A program made the translations under genes and the position numbers. Shown piece after piece: positions 8,484 through 17,779 of a stretch of DNA of 64,000 bases. Within the stretch, counting starts at the first letter, position 1, and the number at the start of each line of letters is the position of its first letter. Source of the stretch: Roseiarcus sp963774195. Its GTDB lineage: Bacteria; Pseudomonadota; Alphaproteobacteria; Rhizobiales; Beijerinckiaceae. Below the pieces are notes generated by a model. The model saw nothing but the letters and a program-made list of their open reading frames with translations, searched no databases and was not told the DNA's origin. The stretch spans positions 434,001 through 498,000 of the forward strand of contig CAVZDY010000002.1 of the NCBI GenBank assembly GCA_963774195.1, in the 5' to 3' direction.

Positions 8484-9253
8484 GGTGCACCGGCGGCGTC
8501 CAGCGCATCCGCCGTCTCGCGGCGATGCGAGGCGCTGATGACGTCTTCAAGGTGCTGGCGAAGCGATTGCAGTTGCGTCGAGGAGCGCTCGCGCGGCCGC
8601 GGCAGGTCGACGCGAATGTCCTCCGCAATTCGGCCGGGCGGCCCGGCCAGCACGACGATCCGGTCCGCGACGACGATCGCTTCCTCGATGTCGTGCGTCA
8701 CCAGCAGCAAGGTGAACTTCGCGCTTCGCCACAGCTCCGTCAGATGATCCTGCAATCGTCTGCGGGTAAAACTGTCGAGCGCGCTGAAGGGCTCGTCGAG
8801 CAACAACACCGAGGGGCGACGGACGAGCGCCCGCGCGACCGCCGCGCGCTGGGCCATGCCGCCGGAGAGCTGGCGCGGCAAGGCCTTCGCGAAAGTCTCC
8901 AGGCCCACTGCCTTCAGGGCGTCGCGGATCCGCGGCTCCTGCTGCGCCGGCGTCTGGTCGACGAGCGCAAGACGCACATTGTCCTCGACGGTGAGCCAGG
9001 GCATCAGCCGAGGCTCCTGGAACACGAGGGTGACCTCGGATGTCGGCCCTTTGGCGGCGCGGCCGTCCAGCGTCACGTCTCCCGCCGTCGCCGTCTCGAG
9101 GCCCGCGAGGATCCGGATCAGCGTGGATTTCCCGCAGCCCGACGGCCCAAGCAGCGCGACGCTCTCACGCGTGTCGATGTCGAGGTCGATGTTCTCGAGC
9201 GCGCGATGCGCGCCGTCGTAGTATTTGGAGAGGCCGCGCAGCGCCACTCTCAT
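8468..9253 (-). CDS. ABC transporter ATPase, nitrate/sulfonate/taurine type (SsuB-like)
   Basis: The 261-residue protein has all ATPase motifs: Walker A GPSGCGKST near residue 37, Q-loop VFQEPRLMPW, signature LSGGMAQR near 135, Walker B VLLLDEP and the H-loop VTHDIEEA. The PRLMPWLTVEDN stretch is typical of SsuB/TauB/NrtD subunits. It energises import through the permease encoded immediately upstream, with which it overlaps by 4 bases (ATGA), implying translational coupling. Fourth gene of an operon with a hydrolase, a binding protein and a permease. Confidence 0.9.
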   Translation of the reverse strand: MRVALRGLSKYYDGAHRALENIDLDIDTRESVALLGPSGCGKSTLIRILAGLETATAGDVTLDGRAAKGPTSEVTLVFQEPRLMPWLTVEDNVRLALVDQTPAQQEPRIRDALKAVGLETFAKALPRQLSGGMAQRAAVARALVRRPSVLLLDEPFSALDSFTRRRLQDHLTELWRSAKFTLLLVTHDIEEAIVVADRIVVLAGPPGRIAEDIRVDLPRPRERSSTQLQSLRQHLEDVISASHRRETADALDAAGAPHFSS

Positions 9254-10077
9254 AGGGATTCCCTCGCCTGCAGCGACGCCAGATCATCCTTCCAGAAAAG
9301 CAGCCGGCGCTCGACCGCAAGGAGCAGAGCGTCGGAAGCCTTGCCAAGGATGGCGAACAGGATCAGCGCGCCCAAGATGACCGAAGGCTTGCCGGTCATC
9401 TCGCCGTCGATCATCAGGAAGCCGAGCCCGCGGCTCGCGCCCATCAATTCCGCGGCGATGACGAACATCCAGCCGATGGCGAGACCGGAGCGAAGTCCGG
9501 TGAAATAGGCGGGCGCTGTGGCGGGAATCAGGATGCGGCGAACGAGGTCGAAGGCGCCGAGATTGTTGATGCGTCCAACCTCGACCAGCTTGCGGTCGAC
9601 GTTCTGCACGCCCGTCATCAGATTGAGATAAACAGGAAAAAATACGCCGATCGCGATCAGCGCAACCTTCGACGTCTCGAAGATGCCGAGCCAGAGGATG
9701 AACAACGGCACCCAGGCGAGCGAGGGCACCGCCTTCAAGGCCTGCAGCGTCGGGTCGAGATAGGCGCGCCAGCGGGGCGAATAGCCGGTGAGGGCGCCGG
9801 CCAAGGTCGCAGCGCCTGCGCCGAAGACGAAGCCCAGCGCCACACGCTGGAGCGTCGCGAGCACATGACCCGTAAGCTTGCCGGAAAGCGCCAGCTTGAT
9901 GAGATCCTGCGCGACGGCGACGGGCGAGGGCAGGATCTGCGGCGACACGAACCTGCCTTGCGTCGCCGCGAACCACAGCAGAATCACCCCGGCGGGCAGC
10001 CACACGCCTGGCGGGATCGCCAAGCGCAGGCGGCGCCGCGGCGCGGCCGACTTCGCGCCTTCGAGCACGGTCGTCAT
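9250..10077 (-). CDS. ABC transporter permease, sulfonate/taurine type (SsuC-like)
   Basis: An integral membrane protein of 275 residues with about six hydrophobic helices. The cytoplasmic coupling loop typical of binding-protein-dependent permeases is present (VGRINNLGAFDLVRRILIPATAP). The whole sequence fits the SsuC/TauC class. Two starts are possible: ATG at 10077, used here, or a TTG at 10089 that would overlap the stop of the binding-protein gene by 4 bases. It lies between the binding-protein and ATPase genes of the same operon. Confidence 0.9.
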   Translation of the reverse strand: MTTVLEGAKSAAPRRRLRLAIPPGVWLPAGVILLWFAATQGRFVSPQILPSPVAVAQDLIKLALSGKLTGHVLATLQRVALGFVFGAGAATLAGALTGYSPRWRAYLDPTLQALKAVPSLAWVPLFILWLGIFETSKVALIAIGVFFPVYLNLMTGVQNVDRKLVEVGRINNLGAFDLVRRILIPATAPAYFTGLRSGLAIGWMFVIAAELMGASRGLGFLMIDGEMTGKPSVILGALILFAILGKASDALLLAVERRLLFWKDDLASLQARESL

Positions 10078-10085
10078 GCGGTTGC

Positions 10086-11066
10086 TCAACCGGCGCTCTT
10101 CACGGCGAAGCGGGTATCGATGAGGCCGTCGACGACCTGAGTGGGATCGACGGAGGCGTCGATCAAGCCGATCTTCTTGAGGACAGCCGCAGAGGCGATC
10201 AGCGTATCGCGATGCTCCTGGCCCAGCAGAGGCTGCGATAGGTCGGTGCGCTCCGACAATTGCTTCCGCGCGACTGCTTCCGACACGGACGCCGCGTCCA
10301 CCAGATCAGCGCGCAATTCGTCGGCGTGCGCGAGCGCGTAGAGGCGCGCCTTCTCGTAGACTGCGAGCACGCGCTTCACCAGATCCGGATATTGCTGGGC
10401 GAAGGCTTCGCGCACATTGAGGATGCCGTAGGAGTTGAACGAGGGGTTGCGATAGAACAGCTTGGCGCCGCTGTCGATTTCCGCGCGCGCCATGTGCGGA
10501 TCGAGGCCCGCCCAGGCGTCCACTTGTTTGCTGATGAGCGCCTGATAGCCGTCTGCATGTTGCAGCAGCACGGGGTCGATGTCGCTCTCGCTGAGGCCCT
10601 TTAGATCGAGCGCGCGCAGCAGGAAGATGTGCGGGTCGGTACCGCGAGTCACCGCCACCGAGCGCCCTTTGAGATCCTCGATCTTGGTGATCGTCGAGTC
10701 GGCGCGCGTCACCAGCGCTGTCCACTCGGGCTTGGAATAGACATAGACTGATTTGACCGGCAGCCCGCCCGCGCGGGCGAGCACGACGGCGGAGCCCGCG
10801 GTCGAACCGAAGTCGAGCAATTCGCCACGCAGGAACTCCAGCGCCTTGTTGGAGCCGAGGCTCAAGACCCAGCGGATCTCGATGTTGTCGCGCGCGAACT
10901 CAGCCTCGAGCCAGCCGGACTTTTTGAGGAGCAAGCTGACGGGGTTGTAATAGGCGTAGTCGATCCCGATCGCCGAAGGCGCGTCGGCGGCTCGGGCGCG
11001 CAGCGCCGGGGCGGCGAGGGCGCCGGCGGCCAGCGCGGATTGGAGCAGATGTCGTCGTGTGATCAT
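10086..11066 (-). CDS. ABC transporter substrate-binding protein, aliphatic-sulfonate type (SsuA-like)
   Basis: A 326-residue periplasmic binding protein. The N-terminus carries a twin-arginine-like signal (MITRRHLLQSALAAGALAAP), ending around residue 27. The mature part has the NMT1/SsuA-type pattern: WVLSLGSNKALEFLRGELLDFGSTAGSA, GRSVAVTRGTDPHIFLLRAL, QVDAWAGLDPH. Substrates in this family include sulfonates, taurine and nitrate; the exact ligand cannot be read from the sequence. The start is preceded by GAGG at a good distance. It is 24 bases after the amidohydrolase gene and directly before the permease. Confidence 0.88.
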   Translation of the reverse strand: MITRRHLLQSALAAGALAAPALRARAADAPSAIGIDYAYYNPVSLLLKKSGWLEAEFARDNIEIRWVLSLGSNKALEFLRGELLDFGSTAGSAVVLARAGGLPVKSVYVYSKPEWTALVTRADSTITKIEDLKGRSVAVTRGTDPHIFLLRALDLKGLSESDIDPVLLQHADGYQALISKQVDAWAGLDPHMARAEIDSGAKLFYRNPSFNSYGILNVREAFAQQYPDLVKRVLAVYEKARLYALAHADELRADLVDAASVSEAVARKQLSERTDLSQPLLGQEHRDTLIASAAVLKKIGLIDASVDPTQVVDGLIDTRFAVKSAG

Positions 11067-11090
11067 GAATGAGGCCTCGTGCGCCCGGTT

Positions 11091-11934
11091 TCAATCGATG
11101 CCGAGCAGACGCGCGGCGTTGCCGTAAAACAGGCGCTCGAGCACATCGTCGCGGAAGCCGAGGCGCAGATAATCGTCGGCGGACTGGCGCATGGCGCGGA
11201 AGGGATAGGATGAGCCGAAGGCGATCTGGTCCGCGAGCGCGCCATTCGCGGCCTCCACGTAGAGGCGGCCGCCCGGCTGGAAAACGTACATGTCGGGCAC
11301 CAAAGTCACGTTCTCATAACGGAACGCGACGCCGATGATCTCGTCGGCGCGCGGCCAGCAGCCGTGATGCACGACGATCTTGAGACGCGGGAAGGCGCGC
11401 GCGATGCGACCGATCGCGGAAGGATCGTTGAAGGCGAGAATCCGGCGTCGTCGGCCCCGTCATGAGGAAGACCGGCGTGCCCCAGTCCTGCGAGGCTTCG
11501 TAGATCGGCTGGAACTGCCGATCGTCGAAAGGGAGGGCGGGCGAGAGGAAGCCGGGCTCGAGGTTGATCGCCTTGAGGCCGAGCTGGCGCACGGCGCGCT
11601 CCGCTTCCGCCACCGCGCCGCCGCCGAGCCGCTGGGGGTCAACCGAACCGACGCCGATCAGTTCGGGATGGCGCGAGACGAGCGCGTGAATCTGGACGTT
11701 GTCGTTCTGAATCGCGGGCGTGTCGCGCCCGATCACGACGGCCGCCGCAAAGCCTGCCTCCCGGATTTCGGCGATATAGCCCTCTTCGGTCTGCGAGCGT
11801 GCGAAATGTTCGGGGTCGTGCGAGCCAGTGCGCCCGTTGAGCCAGCGAGCCGCCGCAAACTCGGGCGTATCGCGCCGCGCCCCATAGAAGTCGTGCAGGA
11901 AGGCGGGGCGGTTGCGGATGTCGAGAATCTTCAA
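11091..11934 (-). CDS. Amidohydrolase-2 family metal-dependent hydrolase (frameshift near 11440)
   Basis: First gene of the ABC operon. Start TTG at 11934 with GAGG seven bases upstream. The first frame (MKILDIRNRPAFLHDFYG to FLMTGPTTPD) and a second frame (AFNDPSAIGRIARAFPRLK, then HHGCWPRADEIIG to LFYGNAARLLGID) are the two halves of one TIM-barrel hydrolase of about 280 residues. The join is at about 11440-11446 (CGGATTCTC on the minus strand), where one base too many, or two too few, shifts the frame. Homologues of such hydrolases often accompany sulfonate/taurine-type ABC importers. If the frameshift is real, the gene is dead; if it is a sequencing error, the enzyme is intact. Confidence 0.72.
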
Positions 11935-12275
11935 GGGCGCGCCTCAGGCTTCGGACAGCTCGCAGGCGAGCTGAAGTCTGTTTATCGATCTAGTGGTCTT
12001 ATCGCCAGCGGCACGAAGGCGCAATGCGTCTTCGCATCTTCCCTCTTTTCGCGAGGGCCCTCCCGGCCTCGCCGAGCGGCGCGAACTCGGCGGCGATTCC
12101 GGTTCATAGGATCTGCGCCGCGGTTGCAGGCTTTTACCGCAATACATATGTCGGAATCGTTCACCATAGGAACGCAAGCCAGGGATTCGATCCGACGCCA
12201 ATGCAAGCGTCGCCGCGCAAGCCACGCGGGGCGAGGGGTTGAAAGGTGTAACAATCCTCAGGAGGAGCGCCAAGG
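11935..12275. other. Gene-free stretch between divergent operons
   Basis: No convincing gene. It should hold the promoters of the leftward ABC operon and the rightward small gene. An inverted repeat CAGCTCGC/GCGAGCTG with a 2-base centre lies at 11956-11973, 22 bases upstream of the hydrolase start. It could be an operator or a leader hairpin. GGAGGAG at 12261-12267 is the ribosome-binding site of the next gene. Confidence 0.4.
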
Positions 12276-12506
12276 ATGAACGACGTTTCGGAACTCGATC
12301 CGCTGCAGAGCGCATATAAGCAAGCGGTCGAGACGTGGATCGCGGCGATCCGCGAGGAAGAAGCGCTCGCCTCGGTCAATCACAACATCGCCGAGGTCGA
12401 TCAATGGGAGGCCGCGCATTTCCGGGAAGATAAGTTGCGAAGCGCAGTTCTATCCGCGAAGAAGCACTACGAGGACGCGTTGCGGCGGAAGTTTTTCAAT
12501 TTCTGA
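12276..12506 (+). CDS. Small conserved-looking hypothetical protein
   Basis: A 76-residue, highly charged, entirely helical-looking protein (QSAYKQAVETWIAAIREEEALA, then AAHFREDKLRSAVLSAKKHYEDALRRKFF). It has a strong ribosome-binding site (AGGAGGAG before ATG). There is no signal peptide or membrane segment. Alternating heptads suggest a short coiled coil. I cannot assign a function; its neighbours give no clue. Confidence 0.65.
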   Translation: MNDVSELDPLQSAYKQAVETWIAAIREEEALASVNHNIAEVDQWEAAHFREDKLRSAVLSAKKHYEDALRRKFFNF

Positions 12507-12614
12507 TATTTTCGTCGCCATTGCTGCGCGCCGCCGGCGCGGATCTGAGCGCCGCGCCGCCTTGGCGGCAATGAACCTGCAAGGCGCTCGCGCGATCCAC
12601 CCCGCGCCTCGGCT

Positions 12615-12995
12615 TTATGCGCCGCGCGGCGGCGGGCCGGCGGCGGCAAGTTCGGCCGCTTCGTCGTCGGTAAAGACCCGGCTGCGCGTGAGGAAGCGAA
12701 CCCCTTCCGGCGCCTCCAGCGAGAACCCCGCGCCGCGGCCTGGGACGAGGTCGATGATGAGCTGGGTGTGCTGCCAGTACTCGAATTGCGCGGCGCCGAT
12801 ATAGAATTTGCAGTCGGCGATTTCCCCCATCAACACGTCCTGTCCGCCGACCCTGAACTCGCCGTCGGGATAGCACATCGGCGCTGAGCCATCGCAGCAG
12901 CCGCCGGACTGGTGGAACATCAGCCGCCCATGTCTGGCTTTCAGCCGCTCGATCATCGCTGCGGCTTCGGCGGTCACGAGCACTCTCGGCGCCAT
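12615..12995 (-). CDS. DUF779 domain protein linked to aldehyde dehydrogenase
   Basis: A 126-residue protein with MFHQSGGCCDGSAPMCYP, the cysteine-rich signature of DUF779, and QHTQLIIDLVPGRGAGFSLEAPEG near the end. Such genes are very commonly found beside AldA/ExaC-type aldehyde dehydrogenases, as here. The role is unsettled, but the cluster of Cys residues suggests metal or thiol chemistry. Start ATG at 12995 with GGAGGAGGG upstream; the longer frame to 13223 runs through the intergenic hairpin and is not credible. Confidence 0.88.
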   Translation of the reverse strand: MAPRVLVTAEAAAMIERLKARHGRLMFHQSGGCCDGSAPMCYPDGEFRVGGQDVLMGEIADCKFYIGAAQFEYWQHTQLIIDLVPGRGAGFSLEAPEGVRFLTRSRVFTDDEAAELAAAGPPPRGA

Positions 12996-13020
12996 TCGAA
13001 CCCTCCTCCGGAAATGAGGA

Positions 13021-13049
13021 GGGATGCGAGCCTGTCCGGCTCGCATCCC
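13021..13049 (-). promoter_or_regulatory. Perfect 12-bp stem-loop between ALDH and DUF779 genes
   Basis: GGGATGCGAGCC and its exact complement are separated by 5 bases, 15 bases after the ALDH stop and 26 bases before the DUF779 start. No T tract follows on the minus strand. A processing or stabilising hairpin, or a partial attenuator setting DUF779 expression below ALDH, is more likely than a full terminator. Confidence 0.6.
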
Positions 13050-13063
13050 CGCAACGTTGAAGG

Positions 13064-14582
<1,519 letters not shown>

Positions 14583-14654
14583 GGCTATCCTCCCTCGCTG
14601 CGGCCGCTTAAGGCGGTCTCTTTCGCGCCGTGTGCAGCGCGAACTCGAGGGATG

Positions 14655-14915
14655 CTATATACAGTCGAATATAGCGGCAAGAGTATGTTCGAGCGCGACG
14701 CCGCAGCTGGCGGCAGCCAACTTGACCGAATCGTCGCTGGTCACGTCGAGCTGCAAGGGCATGACGCGCGAATCTCCGAAATCTGGCAGCGAGTGCAGGT
14801 TGCGAGCGCCGGCTTAGATCTTACCGACACCAGCCTTCAGCAACTCACGCACAGTCGCCGCGCCGATGCCGCGGTTGGCGCCTGTAACCAAAATCGTTTT
14901 ATACGATAAAGACAT
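14655..14915 (-). pseudogene. Remnant of a short-chain dehydrogenase (SDR), nonsense codon and truncated
   Basis: From ATG 14915 (GGAG upstream) the minus strand reads SYKTILVTGANRGIGAATV, the SDR nucleotide-binding TGxxxGIG motif. It stops at TAA 14816-14814. Past the stop, the same frame continues with AGARNLHSL and VMPLQLDVTSDDSVKLAAA, the expected next SDR segments (K-I-Y-A-G-A-R-N with Tyr turned to a stop). Homology ends soon after and a TAG follows at 14657-14655. Most of the gene, including the catalytic YxxxK region, is gone. It is 20 bases downstream of the aldo/keto reductase gene and was probably the last gene of that operon. Confidence 0.75.
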
Positions 14916-14935
14916 CGTCTTTTCTCCAATTGTTG

Positions 14936-15931
14936 TTATCGTACCTGGTCGCCGCGCCGGTATTCGACAGATGCTTCATCCAACGCCGACTTGAGATCGC
15001 CGGGCAGAACATAGTCGGCCGCCGCCAGCGTGGCGGTCAGTTGATCTGCGCGGCTCGCGCCGAGGATCACTGACGTGATGGTGGGGTTGGCAAGGATCCA
15101 GGCGACGGACAGCGTGGTCAGAGGCTGGCCGGCCGCGCTCGCCATCTCGCCCAGCCGACCGACGGTCTCGAATTCCCGCTCGTGCCAGTAGCGCGCTAGG
15201 TACATCGCGCCGAACCCGCCGACCTCTGCGGAAAAACGCCCTGTAGCCGGCGCCTCGTCGCGCTTGTACTTGCCGCTTAACAGCCCACCCGCGAGCGGAT
15301 TGAAAGGGATGACCGCCAACCCCTCTTCGCGGGCGAGCGGCAGAAGCTCGCGCTCGATCTCCCTGAACAGCAAATTGTACCGCGGCTGCACGGAGACGAA
15401 GCGGGCGAGCCGGAGCGTATCCTGCCGCCCGATAGCCCGCGCCAAGCGATAGGCGAGGTAGTTGGAGACGCCGATGTAGCGCGCCTTGCCGGACCGCACG
15501 ATGAGATCGAGCGCCTCGACGGTTTCGTCAATCGGCGTTGCGGCGTCGTCCATGTGGAGCTGGTAGAGATCGATGTATTCGCAGGCCAGCCGGCGCAGAG
15601 ACGCATCGACCGCGTCCAGCAGATGCTTGCGCGACGAGCCCTGGTCCCAGGAAGAAGGCCCCATTCGACCGCCGCCCTTGCTCGCCAGGATGAAGCGGTC
15701 GCGCTTGCCCTTGAGCCAACGGCCGGTAATCGTCTCAGCGCGGCCGACCTCGGTCGAATCCGCGCCACCTGGGTAGATGTCGGCCGTGTCGAGGAAATTG
15801 ACGCCGGCGTCCGCCGCCTCGTCGAAGATCCGGAAGGACTCCTGCTCATCGGCCTGCTTGCCGAACGTGCCCGTTCCTAAACAGAGCCGTGAGACAGTCA
15901 GGCCGGTGCGTCCGAAGGTCGTGAACTGCAT
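14936..15931 (-). CDS. Aldo/keto reductase
   Basis: A 331-residue NADPH-dependent oxidoreductase of the (beta/alpha)8 AKR family. The catalytic tetrad is visible: Asp48 and Tyr53 (LDTADIYPGG), Lys85 (LASKGG) and His126 (LYQLHMDD). The C-terminal ILGASRADQL is the cofactor-binding loop. I use ATG 15931 (QFTTFGRTGLTVSRLCLG), which starts the domain exactly; the frame extends further without meaning. It follows a GNAT gene by 80 bases and precedes the dead SDR. The MarR-GNAT-AKR-SDR order suggests an inducible detoxification operon. Confidence 0.88.
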   Translation of the reverse strand: MQFTTFGRTGLTVSRLCLGTGTFGKQADEQESFRIFDEAADAGVNFLDTADIYPGGADSTEVGRAETITGRWLKGKRDRFILASKGGGRMGPSSWDQGSSRKHLLDAVDASLRRLACEYIDLYQLHMDDAATPIDETVEALDLIVRSGKARYIGVSNYLAYRLARAIGRQDTLRLARFVSVQPRYNLLFREIERELLPLAREEGLAVIPFNPLAGGLLSGKYKRDEAPATGRFSAEVGGFGAMYLARYWHEREFETVGRLGEMASAAGQPLTTLSVAWILANPTITSVILGASRADQLTATLAAADYVLPGDLKSALDEASVEYRRGDQVR

Positions 15932-16011
15932 GGGGGCTCCATGGGAGGCGTCGTCGATCTTGATCGAGAGGTCGAGCGGCGCTCGATCGTCGCCAAGGCG
16001 CGAGCCCCGGG

Positions 16012-16731
16012 CTAGCGCGGAGGCGCGGCGGAATGGGCTGCGCGCAGGACGGTCAAATGGAGAGTGCGGCGCTTGGCGAAGCCGAGCTTCTCGTAGAGCG
16101 CAATGGCGCCCGCATTGTCTTCGAAGGAATGGAGAATCGGCGTCAGCGCTCGCGCCTGAAGTTGCTGGGCGAGCCGCATCATCAAAATTGCCGCATAGCC
16201 TTTGCCGCGATGATCGGGATCGACACACACGGCGCTGATCTCGACGAAACGGCCGAACCGCATCCGTTCGCCGGCCATCGCCACGAGGGCTCCGTCAACG
16301 CGTATGCCAATGTATTGGCCGAATTCGATCGTGCGCGGGCCGAAGGGGCCGGGGCGCGTCCGCGTGGTAAGATCCAGCATGTCGGGTACGTCGGTGGCGC
16401 CGAGCACGACGTGCTCAGGCTCCGGCCGCACGCTCGCGATGGGCGTGTTTAGGACCATCTGGAGGATCGGCGCCTGTCTGTCGACCGCGAGCGCGGGGCG
16501 CGGAACAAACGGTTCGCCTGTGACGAGAGCTACTCCACCATCGGGCGGCGCCAGCGTAGCGAGCGCCTCCAGAGAAGGGGCCGTTCTGTCTGCGATTGCC
16601 GCGAAAGGCGCGATGTCGGGGGGATACCGCCAAGCCAGCGGGCCTCCCTCGGCGAGAGCTTTATTCCCCGTCGTCAAGGCAGCCCAGATGGGGTTGTCCA
16701 ACTGCTCGGGCGTCTGCGCATCGGTCATCAT
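16012..16731 (-). CDS. GNAT family N-acetyltransferase
   Basis: A 239-residue protein whose C-terminal half is a GNAT domain: EISAVCVDPDHRGKGYAAILM holds the acetyl-CoA-binding R/Q-x-x-G-x-G/A loop, and FEDNAGAIALYEKLGFAKRR is the typical end. The N-terminal ~100 residues are unassigned. ATG 16731 overlaps the stop of the upstream marR gene (ATGA), so the two are coupled. The acceptor substrate is unknown; in this context an antimicrobial or xenobiotic amine is a guess. Confidence 0.82.
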   Translation of the reverse strand: MMTDAQTPEQLDNPIWAALTTGNKALAEGGPLAWRYPPDIAPFAAIADRTAPSLEALATLAPPDGGVALVTGEPFVPRPALAVDRQAPILQMVLNTPIASVRPEPEHVVLGATDVPDMLDLTTRTRPGPFGPRTIEFGQYIGIRVDGALVAMAGERMRFGRFVEISAVCVDPDHRGKGYAAILMMRLAQQLQARALTPILHSFEDNAGAIALYEKLGFAKRRTLHLTVLRAAHSAAPPR

Positions 16732-17174
16732 AGGGCGCCTTTCATCGTGCCGAGCCGATCGTCGTGAGCGATCCTCAGAGCCGCCGCTCGGACGGTTTCC
16801 GACCATTCGCCGCCGTACAGCGATACGAAGGCCTCTTGCGCCGTCCGCCAATGCGTCAGGCCTTCCCGGAAGACATTGCGGCCGCGTTCGGTGAGGACGA
16901 TCCGTTGTGTCCGCCGATCCGTCTCCCCTCGACGAAGGGCCACATAGCCGTCCCGGACCAGCGGCCTGAGGGCGTGGCCGAGCGAAGACCGGTCCGTCAC
17001 CACCGCCTCCGCGAGTTCCATCAGCGACGGCGGCGCAGATCGAGTAGCGAGCTCCGCCAAAATGGAGAATTGCGTCGACCGCAGGCCGCTCGGCGCGAGC
17101 GCGTCGTCATAAAGCTGCGTGAGGCGCCGGGACGCCTTGCGCACCGAGGTCGCGAAACATTCGCCCTTCTGCAT
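16728..17174 (-). CDS. MarR family transcriptional regulator
   Basis: A 148-residue winged-helix regulator. Segments TQFSILAELATR, SLMELAEAVVTDRSSLGHALRPLVRDGYVAL (recognition helix) and the wing RRGETDRRTQRIVLTERG fit the MarR pattern. The start is ATG 17174 (MQKGECFATSV). A perfect palindrome lying in the promoter 30 bases upstream strongly suggests autorepression. It heads a leftward operon with GNAT and, probably, aldo/keto reductase genes. MarR proteins usually release DNA on binding small aromatic compounds or on cysteine oxidation; one Cys is present near the N-terminus (GECFATS). Confidence 0.88.
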   Translation of the reverse strand: MQKGECFATSVRKASRRLTQLYDDALAPSGLRSTQFSILAELATRSAPPSLMELAEAVVTDRSSLGHALRPLVRDGYVALRRGETDRRTQRIVLTERGRNVFREGLTHWRTAQEAFVSLYGGEWSETVRAAALRIAHDDRLGTMKGAL

Positions 17175-17204
17175 GTTGCGTCTCTGGAAGTTGGCGCCGG
17201 CACC

Positions 17205-17228
17205 AATTATGGGCGTATGCCCATAATT
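17205..17228. promoter_or_regulatory. MarR operator: perfect 24-bp palindrome
   Basis: AATTATGGGC, 4-base centre GTAT, then GCCCATAATT: two exact 10-bp arms, 30 bases before the marR start. The arm spacing matches dimeric winged-helix regulators. It overlaps the presumed promoter completely. Confidence 0.8.
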
Positions 17229-17233
17229 TGCAA
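17206..17233 (-). promoter_or_regulatory. Probable promoter of the marR operon
   Basis: On the minus strand, TTGCAA (-35, 17233-17228) is separated by 16 bases from CATAAT (-10, 17211-17206). The operator covers the spacer and the -10, so the bound regulator would block RNA polymerase. Confidence 0.5.
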
Positions 17234-17476
17234 GAGGCTTCTGATGCGACGAAGGCAACCGTCGGTACGCGGCGTAGAGAATGCTCGATTCCACGGCGCC
17301 GCTATCGTGGCCATACGGCTAGGCTTTGAACTGAAGCGAGCGGAGGCTGCGGCACTCTGCGTCTGGTATGGCGCGCGCGGCCGCCTTGTCGGCCTCTTCG
17401 CTCGCCCCGACCTTGACCACGAGCGTATTAGCACGCAAAAAATGTGCTATATATTTTCAACCCGGCAAGGGCTCTT

Positions 17477-17779
17477 ATGTGGACTTTCGTGGCCAATCTG
17501 AACCCCAAAGAGCCGCACCTCTGGTTGGAACCTTGGCGGAAACTCCTTAAGCTCTTAAATATGGTGACAGCGCACGCTGTCGGCATCTTCGTCATTGTCG
17601 TCATTAGGCGCGTGCTCGAGTGGGCGATCAATCTCGTTTCGCCTTTGCCTTTGGTGTGGACAGCCAACGGCGTTACTGTATCTCTTGGCGAAATGGCTAA
17701 TTACTTCGACTTGGCCGTGATTTTGGCGTTCTTCGCGGTAGCGTTGTTTGATCTAGCTAAGTGGGCGTTTTGGCGATGA
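17477..17779 (+). CDS. Small membrane protein of a two-gene cassette, unknown function
   Basis: A 100-residue protein (ATG 17477 with AAGGG upstream; in-frame ATG at 17444 is an alternative). It has two long hydrophobic segments: VTAHAVGIFVIVVI near residues 30-45 and FDLAVILAFFAVALFDLAKWA near 75-95. The N-terminal part has LWLEPWRKLLKLL, and the motif EPWRKL recurs at the N-terminus of the next protein. Base composition and codon use are visibly AT-richer than the neighbours, pointing to recent acquisition. The stop overlaps the next start (ATGA). Not recognised. Confidence 0.6.
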   Translation: MWTFVANLNPKEPHLWLEPWRKLLKLLNMVTAHAVGIFVIVVIRRVLEWAINLVSPLPLVWTANGVTVSLGEMANYFDLAVILAFFAVALFDLAKWAFWR

